From an uncultured Bacteroidaceae bacterium (GTDB taxonomy: Bacteria > Bacteroidota > Bacteroidia > Bacteroidales > Bacteroidaceae): 64,000 bases of DNA. The notes beneath the pieces are model-generated. The model worked only from the letters and a program-made list of their open reading frames with translations, was not told the origin of the DNA and did no database searches. Shown here in pieces: positions 27,647-36,356 of this stretch. Made by a program: the position numbers and the translations under genes. Numbering within the stretch: position 1 is the stretch's first letter; each line of letters starts with the position of its first letter. The stretch lies in NCBI GenBank assembly GCA_905234735.1, contig CAJOJA010000008.1, positions 90,625 through 154,624 on the forward strand, in the 5' to 3' direction.

Positions 27647-29233
27647 ATGAAACGCATATTTTTGATGGCTTCGTTACTGGCAGCAACGACCATCGCATAC
27701 GGACAGGATACTTATCTCAACGACCGCCTGACGGCAACCGACGATGTCATTGGTACAGCGCGCTACGTCGGCATGGGCGGAGCACTGGGAGCTTTGGGAG
27801 CCGACCTTTCGGTCATCAGCAGCAATCCGGCTGGATTGGGCCTATATAGCAAGAGTGACATTGCCCTCACCTTCGGGGCCATAATTCCCAATAATGCCAA
27901 CGGATGGAATTCCGGAGACGGACGTTCAAACTACGAGCGACTGGCACGTCCGAGTTTCGACCAGATAGGTTTCGTTTGGAGCATGAACATGGGCGACGAC
28001 CAACTGAGTCGAATCAACATCGCCATGAACTATCAGAAGAAGGCCAACTACAACATGGGCTTCTATGCCGATAACCTCCGACTGGGAGGACTATCGCAGA
28101 TGGACCAAATAGCCGAACTGGCTGTGGGCAGCAACGGCAATACATATGCAACCGACTACAATCTGGCGGGAATGGCTGTGGACAATGGTTATCTCTCGAA
28201 GGACAACGTGGGCTATTTCAATCCCTATCGCGGTCAGGAGGGCTACTACACGCGCCACCAACGCGGCTCGATCCAGGCCTACAATTTGAGTTTTTCGGCC
28301 AATGTGAGGAGTCGTTTCTACGCAGGTGTGACCTTCGGATTTGACAAAGTCAAATATCTCTCGTGGAGCGCATACGCCGAGACCAACGAAGACCGCGACG
28401 GCACCTATGGCGACTATACGCTCTACAACGACCGAGAGATAAACGGCCGTGGCTTCAATGCGAAACTGGGCATCATCGTACGTCCCATAGAGGATAGTCC
28501 CTTCCGCATAGGTATTGCGATGGAAACCCCCACGTGGTATCGCATGAAGCAGAGTTCGCTCTACGACCTTACGGACGATGTGCAGCATCAGCGCACGAAG
28601 ACGCTGGAGAGCTATATTGAGTACACGGTGCGTACCCCTTGGAGGGGCCGCCTAAGCCTGGCCTCCACCATCGACAAGTATCTGGCCTGGGGCGTGGAAT
28701 ACGAGTATGCCAATATGGCAAAAACGTCAATGGGCTATCCCACTTATGACAAGGACGGCTACCACAACCTATTTGACAACTCCAAGGACCATGCCATGAA
28801 CCAACTGACCAAGAGGACATTGCGCGGACAGCACACCGTGAAGGTCGGTCTGGAAGTCAAGCCATTCGACAAGTTGGCCATTCGTGTCGGTTACAACTTC
28901 ATCAGCAATCGCTACAAGGAGAATCCCTCGCTCGATCAGTATAACCTGGATTCCAAATCCATGGACTACTTTACGAGCACAGACTTCATGACACTGGGTG
29001 CAACGAACATCGCGACTTTTGGTCTTGGGTTCAAGCACAAGAGTTTCTATGCCGACCTAGCCTACAAGTATCGTATGCAGAGCGCCAAGTTCTATGCCTT
29101 CGATACGGGCTTTGCATCTGCTGGCACTCAATTCTCCGAGGATAATCCTCAGTTGACGGATGCAACCATCGACCCCGTGAACATCGACCTGAACCGCCAT
29201 CAGCTAATGCTCACACTGGGCTTCAAGTTCTAG
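27647..29233 (+). CDS. Outer-membrane beta-barrel protein, OmpP1/FadL-like
   Basis: A 528-residue protein with a signal peptide (LLAATTIAYGQ) and the N-terminal GTARYVGMGGALGALGADLSVISSNPAGLGLY block of FadL/OmpP1-type barrels in Bacteroidota (SNPAG motif). The remainder alternates as expected for strands and ends RHQLMLTLGFKF, with the terminal Phe used for barrel assembly. Family members pass hydrophobic compounds; the substrate here is unknown. It follows the aromatic-rich secreted protein, and a strong hairpin follows its stop. Confidence 0.85.
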   Translation: MKRIFLMASLLAATTIAYGQDTYLNDRLTATDDVIGTARYVGMGGALGALGADLSVISSNPAGLGLYSKSDIALTFGAIIPNNANGWNSGDGRSNYERLARPSFDQIGFVWSMNMGDDQLSRINIAMNYQKKANYNMGFYADNLRLGGLSQMDQIAELAVGSNGNTYATDYNLAGMAVDNGYLSKDNVGYFNPYRGQEGYYTRHQRGSIQAYNLSFSANVRSRFYAGVTFGFDKVKYLSWSAYAETNEDRDGTYGDYTLYNDREINGRGFNAKLGIIVRPIEDSPFRIGIAMETPTWYRMKQSSLYDLTDDVQHQRTKTLESYIEYTVRTPWRGRLSLASTIDKYLAWGVEYEYANMAKTSMGYPTYDKDGYHNLFDNSKDHAMNQLTKRTLRGQHTVKVGLEVKPFDKLAIRVGYNFISNRYKENPSLDQYNLDSKSMDYFTSTDFMTLGATNIATFGLGFKHKSFYADLAYKYRMQSAKFYAFDTGFASAGTQFSEDNPQLTDATIDPVNIDLNRHQLMLTLGFKF

Positions 29234-29296
29234 TAAATGGTTATCAGCCATTTTACCAGCCTTTACCTTACTTAGGTAATTCATTTACCATATATG

Positions 29297-29332
29297 AACA
29301 AACGGTTTACCTCGCCAGGTAAATCGTTTGTT
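29297..29332. terminator. Long hairpin between convergent OMP and GH20 genes
   Basis: AACAAACGGTTTACCT-cgcc-AGGTAAATCGTTTGTT is a 16-bp stem with one G-U pair and a 4-base loop. It extends imperfectly into the flanking taccat/atggta. Without a long T-run it may act as a bidirectional block or RNA-stabilising end. Confidence 0.65.
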
Positions 29333-29347
29333 TACGTATGGTAATTA

Positions 29348-31339
29348 TTACTTCAATGTGGCAACACGAAGGTTAGTGACGGTGCTTCGGAAGTTGCCGG
29401 CCTTTTGGAGAGGGAAGAACAGGGTGGGGACGTACGACATCTTGGCCCCCATGTCGTAGATGACGGGACGAAAGGGTGCGTCGTCGAGCATGGTCTCGAT
29501 GCGCTGTTCAGGGGTGATGGCATATACCTCGCGACGGGAGAGCACCTGGCGTCGCTGGCCGTTGACAAAGAGGCGGGTTTCGCTATTCGTGCCCTCGATG
29601 CGGATACTGACCTTGCCCGACTGGGGCAGCGTGTAGTTGAAACGGTTCAAGTAGCCGTCACGCTCGAAGGCCAGCTTCCCCTGTTTGGGGTCACTCAGGT
29701 AGACCTTGGCATAGCTGCTCTCGGTCAAAAGGGTACCCTGTGCCTCGGCTTTGCAGTCGATGTCGAACGACAGAGCGTAGTCGTAGCCCACGTCCTCCAG
29801 CGGCAGGTTCAGCGCCTTGCCGGGCTCTAGTCGTTGCAGAGATAGCTCGCCATCGAAGCGTCCCAGTTCGTTCACTCCAGGGGCTTCGCATAGGTTTCTT
29901 CGCAACTTGTCAAATTCGGCATAGGGTAGGGTGGTCTTCTGCCCCGTCCAGCACTTTGTAGAAAGCGTCTGCATGGCGGGGAAGACGCGGTGGTGGATGT
30001 CCTTGGTGGAGATGCCGTTGCCGTAGTGGTCGTTCCACACGGCGAACATACCGCCCTCTATCTGCGGGTGCTGTTCGGGGAAGGTACGATTGCCGATGAC
30101 GGCCGGTGTCCACTTGTTGTAGAGGTACTCACAGTTCAGGTAGTCGTAGTAGTAACCAGCTGCGGGCACGATATAGACCGCTCCGTCGGGGATGGAGACC
30201 ACTTGGTAGCCGAGCTGCAACATCGAGTCAGGCTGGGCATAGCCGTTGTACCAGCAGTTCATCAGCACATCGTCCACCTGTACGGGTGTCTTGCCCTTGG
30301 CGTGGGTCAGTGCTCCCCAGAGCATAGGGTGCTTGCCGTACTGTTTTACCAACGTAAGATAATGGTCGGTGAATGCGCGGAACTGCTCCACCACCGTCTG
30401 GTTGCGATTGGAGTATTCGTCCGTGCCAATGTTCACACGGGGGCCTCGGAATACAGGTTCCTTGCCCGAGAGGTATTCGCGGAACAGCCCGTCCATGAAG
30501 GTGTAGACATCGGGGTTAGAGAGGTCGAAGTGATCCATGCCGTACTCTTTCGAGCCCAGTTCGGGACGGTAGTGCGTAAAGGCCAGCACATGGGCCGGAG
30601 CATCTATTTCGGGTACAATCTCCACATGCAGCTGTTCGGCCAACTGTTGCAGTTCGACGAACTCCTGCTTCGTATAACTGCCGTCCTTGGCCGTCAGCCC
30701 AGGGTAGGTATCGCACTCGAGGCGGAAGGCGGCCGACGTCTTGTCCCATTCGCCTCCGTAGTACTTGGGCCAACCATTGTCGTTGAGGTGAATCTGCAGG
30801 GTATTCATTTTATAATATGCCATCATGCGCACGAGATTGCGCAGATACGACATGGGGATGAACTTGCGACCCACGTCGAGCATGAAGCCGCGCAGGCGGT
30901 ACTGCGGCACATCCGTGGCCTCGCCCTGTGGCAGCAGTCCTTGTTCGAGCAGTTGTAGCAGTGTGCGAGTGGCCCAGAAGACGCCTGTCTGGCTGGGGGA
31001 TTCTATCTCTATTGTATGGCCAATCCTCATGCGATAGCCCTCGGCAGGCATGGTGTCCAACTTCTTGCACGTCAGCACGATATCGCCACGCTGGGGCTTG
31101 CCCGAAGCAATTGTCAGGCGTCCTTGGCACATCAGCGCATAGTCAGCAGCCAGTTGTTCGGCTACGGGGCGCAGTTGCTTGCTGCGCACGATGATGCGTC
31201 CGCTGGGGCTTGTGGTGCCAGTGGCACCGGTCCATGTTGTCAGTTCGGGCACTACGAAAGGTTTTGTGTTCTCTGCACTGAGGCTTGCTGCGAAGCTCAT
31301 CAGCGCGAATGCCAAAAGCGGAATCAGATTCTTTCTCAT
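29348..31339 (-). CDS. GH20 beta-N-acetylhexosaminidase
   Basis: A 663-residue exported enzyme: signal peptide (FALMSFAASLSA), GH20 N-terminal domain (about 45-140), and a catalytic barrel with YRLRGFMLDVGRKFIPMSYL, VPEIDAPAH and the catalytic pair in NIGTDEYSNRN (Asp307-Glu308). A C-terminal beta-sandwich (about 500-663) resembles the laminin-G/CBM-type tail of Bacteroidota GH20s. It removes terminal GlcNAc/GalNAc from glycans using the 2-acetamido group. The Trp and Tyr substrate-pocket residues were not checked individually. No T9SS tail is apparent, unlike the second GH20 at 48124. The ATG at 31339 was preferred to the upstream TTG. Confidence 0.9.
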   Translation of the reverse strand: MRKNLIPLLAFALMSFAASLSAENTKPFVVPELTTWTGATGTTSPSGRIIVRSKQLRPVAEQLAADYALMCQGRLTIASGKPQRGDIVLTCKKLDTMPAEGYRMRIGHTIEIESPSQTGVFWATRTLLQLLEQGLLPQGEATDVPQYRLRGFMLDVGRKFIPMSYLRNLVRMMAYYKMNTLQIHLNDNGWPKYYGGEWDKTSAAFRLECDTYPGLTAKDGSYTKQEFVELQQLAEQLHVEIVPEIDAPAHVLAFTHYRPELGSKEYGMDHFDLSNPDVYTFMDGLFREYLSGKEPVFRGPRVNIGTDEYSNRNQTVVEQFRAFTDHYLTLVKQYGKHPMLWGALTHAKGKTPVQVDDVLMNCWYNGYAQPDSMLQLGYQVVSIPDGAVYIVPAAGYYYDYLNCEYLYNKWTPAVIGNRTFPEQHPQIEGGMFAVWNDHYGNGISTKDIHHRVFPAMQTLSTKCWTGQKTTLPYAEFDKLRRNLCEAPGVNELGRFDGELSLQRLEPGKALNLPLEDVGYDYALSFDIDCKAEAQGTLLTESSYAKVYLSDPKQGKLAFERDGYLNRFNYTLPQSGKVSIRIEGTNSETRLFVNGQRRQVLSRREVYAITPEQRIETMLDDAPFRPVIYDMGAKMSYVPTLFFPLQKAGNFRSTVTNLRVATLK

Positions 31340-31391
31340 ATCAGTCAAAAGGTTTATTTTACAAGCGGATTATTGGTGCGTGTTCTTCGTG

Positions 31392-31399
31392 CAAATATA
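31392..31399 (-). promoter_or_regulatory. GH20 promoter -7 element (TATATTTG, minus strand)
   Basis: TATATTTGCACG on the minus strand, about 52 bases ahead of the GH20 ATG. Confidence 0.6.
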
Positions 31400-31504
31400 C
31401 CTAATTTTTTCGGTACTCGTAACTCTTTTCCTCTTTTTTAAGCCAAATTCGACCTTTTTCGTGATTTATTGTCCGATTTGTTTCCTTATTTCAATATTTA
31501 TGCG

Positions 31505-31512
31505 TTATTTTG
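31505..31512 (+). promoter_or_regulatory. Possible panC promoter (TTATTTTG)
   Basis: TTATTTTGCACC is one base off TAnnTTTG; TTTG at 31477-31480 could be the -33 element. It lies 34 bases before panC. Confidence 0.4.
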
Positions 31513-31546
31513 CACCGCTTAAACAGAAAGACTAGTCAAAATAAGC

Positions 31547-32398
31547 ATGAAAGTTATTTCTACAATTGCCGAGCTCAAGGCTGATCTGGCTCTGGCTCAT
31601 GAGAACGGCAAGACCATAGGCCTGGTGCCAACCATGGGAGCCCTGCACGAAGGGCATGCATCGCTCGTGCGCCGCAGTGTGGAGGAAAACGATGTTACCG
31701 TCGTCAGCATCTTTCTCAATCCCACTCAGTTTAACGACAAAACCGACCTGGCGAAGTATCCGCGAACGCTGGAGGCCGACTGCCGACTGCTGGAGCAGTA
31801 TGGGGCTACGATTGCCTTTGCACCCAGTGTCGAAGAGATTTATCCGGAACCCGACACGCGGCAGTTCAGCTATCCACCCACAGATAGCGTGATGGAGGGA
31901 GCTTTCCGTCCAGGCCACTTCAACGGTGTGTGTCAAATCGTGAGCAAGCTGTTCATGATGGTGGAGCCCGACCGTGCCTACTTCGGCGAGAAGGACTTCC
32001 AACAGATTGCCGTCATACGCCGCATGGTGGACGACCTGGGATTCTGCCTGCAGATTGTTCCATGCCCCGTAGTGCGCGAAGAAAGTGGACTGGCCATGAG
32101 CAGCCGGAACACACTGCTCACCGACGCGGAACGCCAGACGGCCAGCCACATCTACCAAGCCCTGCGCCGGAGCCGCGAATGGATGGAACAGGAGAGCCTC
32201 GAGAACGTCCGACAGAGAGTCGTAGCGGAAATCAACGCCGTAGACGGACTGGAAGTGCAATACTACAGCATCGTGGACGGACGCACACTGGCCGACGTCA
32301 GCGACTGGAACGAGAGTGACGACATCGTGGGGTGCATCACCGTCTACTGCGGCAGTCAGCCCATACGCTTGATAGATCACATTCGATATAAAGGATAA
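31547..32398 (+). CDS. panC: Pantothenate synthetase
   Basis: A 283-residue ligase of the HIGH-motif nucleotidyltransferase superfamily that joins pantoate and beta-alanine with ATP. Family motifs are intact: GLVPTMGALHEGHASLV, SIFLNPTQFN, GHFNGVCQIVSKLF, YFGEKDFQQ and the KMSKS-like REESGLAMSSRN. panD follows after 6 bases, so the beta-alanine source and its user share a transcript. Confidence 0.97.
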   Translation: MKVISTIAELKADLALAHENGKTIGLVPTMGALHEGHASLVRRSVEENDVTVVSIFLNPTQFNDKTDLAKYPRTLEADCRLLEQYGATIAFAPSVEEIYPEPDTRQFSYPPTDSVMEGAFRPGHFNGVCQIVSKLFMMVEPDRAYFGEKDFQQIAVIRRMVDDLGFCLQIVPCPVVREESGLAMSSRNTLLTDAERQTASHIYQALRRSREWMEQESLENVRQRVVAEINAVDGLEVQYYSIVDGRTLADVSDWNESDDIVGCITVYCGSQPIRLIDHIRYKG

Positions 32399-32404
32399 AC
32401 GGCT

Positions 32405-32746
32405 ATGATGATAGAAGTCTTGAAGTCGAAACTGCACTGCGTTCGGGTCACAGAGGCAAACCTGAACTACATGGGGTCCATCACCATCGACGAGGACCTG
32501 ATGGACGCCGCAGGTCTCATTGCAGGCGAACGTGTATTTATCGTCAACAATAACAACGGCGAGCGCTTTGACACCTACATCATCAAGGGTCCACGCGCAT
32601 CGGGCTGCATCTGCCTGAACGGAGCTGCTGCACGCAAGGTACAGGTGGGCGACGTGGTCATCATCATGGCTTATGCCTCGATGGACTTTGAGGAGGCCAA
32701 GAGTTTCCAACCCAAAGTGGTCTTCCCAGAGAATAACCGAGTGTGA
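32405..32746 (+). CDS. panD: Aspartate 1-decarboxylase
   Basis: A 113-residue pyruvoyl enzyme converting aspartate to beta-alanine. The self-cleavage site is YMGSITID, where the Gly-Ser bond breaks to give the pyruvoyl group; [16 protein letters not shown] and [18 protein letters not shown] are family blocks. Two adjacent ATGs (32405, 32408) are possible starts. Second gene of the panCD pair; a GC-rich hairpin follows. Confidence 0.96.
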   Translation: MMIEVLKSKLHCVRVTEANLNYMGSITIDEDLMDAAGLIAGERVFIVNNNNGERFDTYIIKGPRASGCICLNGAAARKVQVGDVVIIMAYASMDFEEAKSFQPKVVFPENNRV

Positions 32747-32777
32747 AAGGGTAGGAGCCCCTTGTTATATGTAATAC

Positions 32778-32810
32778 AACGCGCACAGACCCATTAAGTC
32801 CGTGCGCGTT
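32778..32810. terminator. GC-rich hairpin between convergent panD and lipoprotein genes
   Basis: AACGCGCAC-a-GAC-ccattaa-GTC-c-GTGCGCGTT gives 12 paired bases with a symmetric 1-base internal mismatch. It lies between two convergent genes, as expected for a shared terminator, though there is no T-run on the plus strand. Confidence 0.55.
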
Positions 32811-32846
32811 CTCTATATATCATCGACGTGTGCAGCGACAGAGGCC

Positions 32847-33491
32847 TTAGCGCGTCATAGTCCAGCCGAGCTTCAGTCCGTTGTAGTTGCCCAGCAGGCT
32901 ACTCAGGGTGTTGGTGTAGGAAGTGGAAGACATCAACCCGTTCATCACACTCAACAATTTGCTGGAGTCAAAAAGCATGTAAAGCTCTGTACCCACCACG
33001 CTGACGTAGGGACGCACAGTGGTCAGGCCAAAGGCACCCTGAATGGTCATAACACCCGAACTTGTGTCGTAGCTGTACGTTCCAGGAAATGACTTTCCGT
33101 TGCGCGTCATGGCACACGTACCGTCGCTGTTGAACGTGATGCTAGTCTTACCGGCCTGCATACCGATTCGCTTGAGCTGATTGCCCAGCGTGCTTTCAAT
33201 CTTGTCGCTGGCCACCGAGGCACCTATCTGTGCCAGGATGTTCTCACTCTCGAAGGCAACCTTCGGCTTAGCGTACGTCCAGGTGCCAACGATGCTGTTC
33301 TTGCTGGTTGTGTTGCCCAGGAGGGTGGACATCAGTGTGCCCAGCACCGTGGTGCCGGCCGAAGTGAGTACGCTTGTGGTTGCGTTGTTTGTTGTGGTGC
33401 CGGAGGGCAATGTACCCGTGGTGCCAATGCCGCAGCCACTGAACACTAACGATGCTCCAAGCAGAGCTGAAAGAAATAGATTTCTTTTCAT
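32847..33491 (-). CDS. DUF4923-type lipoprotein
   Basis: A 214-residue lipoprotein (signal ending LVFSGC). After a Thr/Gly-rich linker comes SIVGTWTYAKPKVAFESENILAQIGASVASDKIESTLGNQL, characteristic of the DUF4923 family common in Prevotella and Bacteroides; its function is unknown. ITFNSDGTCAMTRNGKSFPGTYSYD suggests a lipocalin-like beta sheet. The gene sits 11 bases downstream of the pseudouridine synthase gene and may end the serC operon. Confidence 0.75.
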   Translation of the reverse strand: MKRNLFLSALLGASLVFSGCGIGTTGTLPSGTTTNNATTSVLTSAGTTVLGTLMSTLLGNTTSKNSIVGTWTYAKPKVAFESENILAQIGASVASDKIESTLGNQLKRIGMQAGKTSITFNSDGTCAMTRNGKSFPGTYSYDTSSGVMTIQGAFGLTTVRPYVSVVGTELYMLFDSSKLLSVMNGLMSSTSYTNTLSSLLGNYNGLKLGWTMTR

Positions 33492-33502
33492 AATTTATTG
33501 GT

Positions 33503-34408
33503 TTATTGCTTATTAAATAAATTGATAAAATCAGTAGGATAGGGGGTCTCAAACTTCATTGGCTGGCCCGTAGCCGGATGGTAGAGATAGAGGCGGAAAG
33601 CATGTAGACAGAGGCGGTAGAGAGGATTCTGCGTGCTGCCATACTTATTGTCGCCACATACGGGATGGCCCAAATCGGACATGTGAACGCGTATCTGATT
33701 CTTGCGACCCGTTTCTAAACGTAGCTCCACGAGCGAATATCTTTCGGTGGTCTTCAGCACGTGATAATGCGTGACGGCAAACTTGCCACCGTTGTCTGTC
33801 GGACTGCTGTAGGTGATGCACGCCTTATTGTCCTTCAACCAACTCTCCACAGTTCCGCCTTCGCGCTCCATCTGTCCGCCGACAACCGCAATGTAACGAC
33901 GGTCATACACACGATTCTTCCAGTTGCGCTCCAAAGTTTGTGCAGCTTCGATGCTTTTGGCATAAACCATCAGTCCGCTTGTTTCGCGATCCAACCGGTG
34001 AACCACATGCGCATGACACTTGAAATGGCGACGCTGGAAGTATTCATCGAGAATCGTCTTCACGCAGAATTGTTTCGCGGTGGCTGCCATAGAGAGAATG
34101 CCAGGAGCCTTTTCAATGACAATGATGTCCTTGTCCTCGTAGACAATCTTTATCCATTTGCTTTCCAATTCCGTCTTACGACGATGCTTGCTGACCTGAA
34201 CCTTCATGCCCGGCTTCAGCGGAAAATTATATTGTGTCACAAGTTTTCGATCGACGGAGACACCATGTCCCTGCAGGATATCCTTCACCTTATTGCGGCT
34301 GATGCCGTTCAACTCAGTCATCAGAAAGTCCATCAGCGGCATTTCTCTCTGCACCTCATATTCGTTATATTTGGTGGCTGCGTACTGTTCGCCCGTCAAA
34401 TTCTTCAT
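33503..34408 (-). CDS. RluA/RluD-family RNA pseudouridine synthase
   Basis: A 301-residue enzyme with an N-terminal S4-type RNA-binding segment (MDFLMTELNGISRNKVKDILQGHGVSVD) and the pseudouridine synthase core. The catalytic Asp is in VVHRLDRETSGLMVYAKS; NQIRVHMSDLGHPVCGDNKYG is also typical. The target uridine cannot be inferred because Bacteroidota encode several paralogues. Located 23 bases after yigZ. Confidence 0.92.
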   Translation of the reverse strand: MKNLTGEQYAATKYNEYEVQREMPLMDFLMTELNGISRNKVKDILQGHGVSVDRKLVTQYNFPLKPGMKVQVSKHRRKTELESKWIKIVYEDKDIIVIEKAPGILSMAATAKQFCVKTILDEYFQRRHFKCHAHVVHRLDRETSGLMVYAKSIEAAQTLERNWKNRVYDRRYIAVVGGQMEREGGTVESWLKDNKACITYSSPTDNGGKFAVTHYHVLKTTERYSLVELRLETGRKNQIRVHMSDLGHPVCGDNKYGSTQNPLYRLCLHAFRLYLYHPATGQPMKFETPYPTDFINLFNKQ

Positions 34409-34431
34409 ATATATTGGAATCTCTGTTATGT

Positions 34432-35049
34432 TTAATCACATTCTTCCGATTCTAATTCCACAGTTACCCCTCTCACCTGCGACAAACGATTTACAAGGTT
34501 GACAACTTCGCTCTTTCGTATCTGAAGTTTCATGATGCATGTAAGTTGAAAATCCTGTTGTAGAATTCGTGGATTGGTTTCTTTTACGACACGCATGACA
34601 TCGTTCATCAGCGGATATTCAAAGCTCACACTAAGCTGGACATCAACGGTACGTTCTTCGATTTGCGCTGCAGCAATGGCGTCTATGGTGGCTTGCTTGT
34701 AGGCATTCGTGAGCCCACTCGTGCCCAGCTTGATACCTCCGAAGTATCGAACCACGATAATTAGGATGTCTGTCAGCTCGCTCTTATTGATTTGTCCCAA
34801 AATGGGTTTTCCCGCCGTACCGGAAGGTTCGCCATTGTCTACAGCACGGAAATTCTCGCGACGATGCCCGAGCATGTATGCGTAACAGACATGTCGGGCA
34901 TCGTAGTATTCACGTTCGTACCGTTGTACCAGTTCTTTGACGGCGTCGGTCGATTCTACATGGAACGCAAATGCAAGAAACTTTGAGCGCTTCTCGCTAT
35001 ATTCTCCAGAACTTGAACCGGCAATGGTAAAGTACGAATCGGTCATCAA
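34432..35049 (-). CDS. yigZ: IMPACT/YigZ-family protein
   Basis: A 205-residue UPF0029/IMPACT-family protein. The conserved core is present: KRSKFLAFAFHVES, ARHVCYAYMLG, DNGEPSGTAGKPIL and VVRYFGGIKLGTSGL. The C-terminal ferredoxin-like domain runs from about 135. In eukaryotes IMPACT relates to translation control; the bacterial role is unclear. Part of the serC run, 29 bases after DUF1015. Two adjacent ATGs could start it. Confidence 0.9.
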   Translation of the reverse strand: MMTDSYFTIAGSSSGEYSEKRSKFLAFAFHVESTDAVKELVQRYEREYYDARHVCYAYMLGHRRENFRAVDNGEPSGTAGKPILGQINKSELTDILIIVVRYFGGIKLGTSGLTNAYKQATIDAIAAAQIEERTVDVQLSVSFEYPLMNDVMRVVKETNPRILQQDFQLTCIMKLQIRKSEVVNLVNRLSQVRGVTVELESEECD

Positions 35050-35078
35050 CTCAATAAGCGGTCGTCAACTCTACAATA

Positions 35079-36326
35079 TCAACTCAGCTTATGTACAACA
35101 AGACCGCTGCGCAGTTTGGGTTCAAACCAAGTGGCCTTCGGAGGCATAATCTTACCGCTGTCAGCTATGTCCATAATCTCCTGCATGGAGACGGGATACA
35201 GAGCCAGGGCCATCTTCATCTCACCCGAGTCTACACGGCGCTCAAGTTCCTCGTAACCACGAAGTCCTCCAACGAAATCAATGCGTTTATCGCCACGTAA
35301 ATCAGTAATATTGAGCAATTTGTCAAGTATCAGACTGCTGCTTACGCTGACGTCGAGTCCTCCGATGGGGTCACTGTCGTCGGCCAAGCCCTCGTGGAGG
35401 GTCAGCAGATACCAGTAACCATCGAGATAAAGAGAGAATTGGTGCTTGCGAGCTGGATGGCGACGTTCCTTACCACAGCATTCAATGTCGAAGTCTTCGG
35501 CCAGTGCAGCCAGAAACTCCTCGGGAGTGCGACCGTTCAGATCCTTCACCACACGATTGTAGTCGAGGATGGTGAGCTGGCTGGCCTGGAAAGCCACAGC
35601 CATGAAGTAGTTGTACTCCTCGTCGCCACGGTGGTTGGGGTTCTGCTTGGCCTTTTCTGCGCCCACAAGAGCAGCAGCTGCAGAGCGGTGATGCCCGTCG
35701 GCTATGTAGAGAGAAGGCATCTTGCGGAACTCCTCGGTGATGGTGGCAATGTCAGCAGCATCACTGATGATCCAAAGTTTATGGCCAAAGCCGTCGATGG
35801 GCGCAATGAAGTCGTACTCCGGCTCTGTGGCGGCATAGCGCATGATAAGTTGGTCGAGTACGGCATTGTCGGGATAAGCAAAGAAGACGGGTTCCATGTT
35901 GGCATTGTTCACGCGTACGTGTTTCATGCGGTCTTCTTCCTTGTCGCGACGGGTAAGTTCGTGCTTCTTGATGACGCCGTTCATGTAGTCATCCACGAGA
36001 GCACCGATTACGAGACCATACTGTGTCTTACCGTTCATCGTCTGAGCATAGATATAGTAGTGGTCGTCCTTGTCCTGTACGAGCCATCCGTTGTCTTGGA
36101 ACTTCTGGAACTGTCGTGCAGCCTCCTCATAGACACGTGGATCATACTCGCTGGTCCCCATGGGGAAATTGATTTCGGGCTTGATGATGTGGTAGAGCGA
36201 CATCTCGTTGTCGCCAGCCTCTACCCTAGCCTCTTCGCTTTCCAAAACGTCGTATGGGCGGCTTTCCACTTGCTCAACCAAATCTTTGGGTGGGCGTAAT
36301 CCCTTGAAAGGTTTAATCGTTGCCAT
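35079..36326 (-). CDS. DUF1015 family protein in the serine operon
   Basis: A 415-residue DUF1015 protein (MATIKPFKGLRPPKDLVEQVESRPYDVLESEEAR at the N-terminus; YIADGHHRSAAAALVGAEKA in the middle). The family often sits with serA and serC in Bacteroidota and Firmicutes, and here it is 30 bases after serA. No activity can be read from the sequence. Because a phosphoserine phosphatase gene is missing from the operon, a role in L-serine formation or its control is a reasonable guess. HHRS is a conserved block worth mutating in any test. Confidence 0.85.
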   Translation of the reverse strand: MATIKPFKGLRPPKDLVEQVESRPYDVLESEEARVEAGDNEMSLYHIIKPEINFPMGTSEYDPRVYEEAARQFQKFQDNGWLVQDKDDHYYIYAQTMNGKTQYGLVIGALVDDYMNGVIKKHELTRRDKEEDRMKHVRVNNANMEPVFFAYPDNAVLDQLIMRYAATEPEYDFIAPIDGFGHKLWIISDAADIATITEEFRKMPSLYIADGHHRSAAAALVGAEKAKQNPNHRGDEEYNYFMAVAFQASQLTILDYNRVVKDLNGRTPEEFLAALAEDFDIECCGKERRHPARKHQFSLYLDGYWYLLTLHEGLADDSDPIGGLDVSVSSSLILDKLLNITDLRGDKRIDFVGGLRGYEELERRVDSGEMKMALALYPVSMQEIMDIADSGKIMPPKATWFEPKLRSGLVVHKLS

Positions 36327-36356
36327 AGTATTTTTTAAGGATTTAAAGGGGAGTTT

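Noticed and set aside
26926-27693. 255-aa antisense Ala/Thr-rich ORF
   Set aside because: It is the complement of Gly/Ser/Arg repeats in the secreted protein; composition alone keeps it open.
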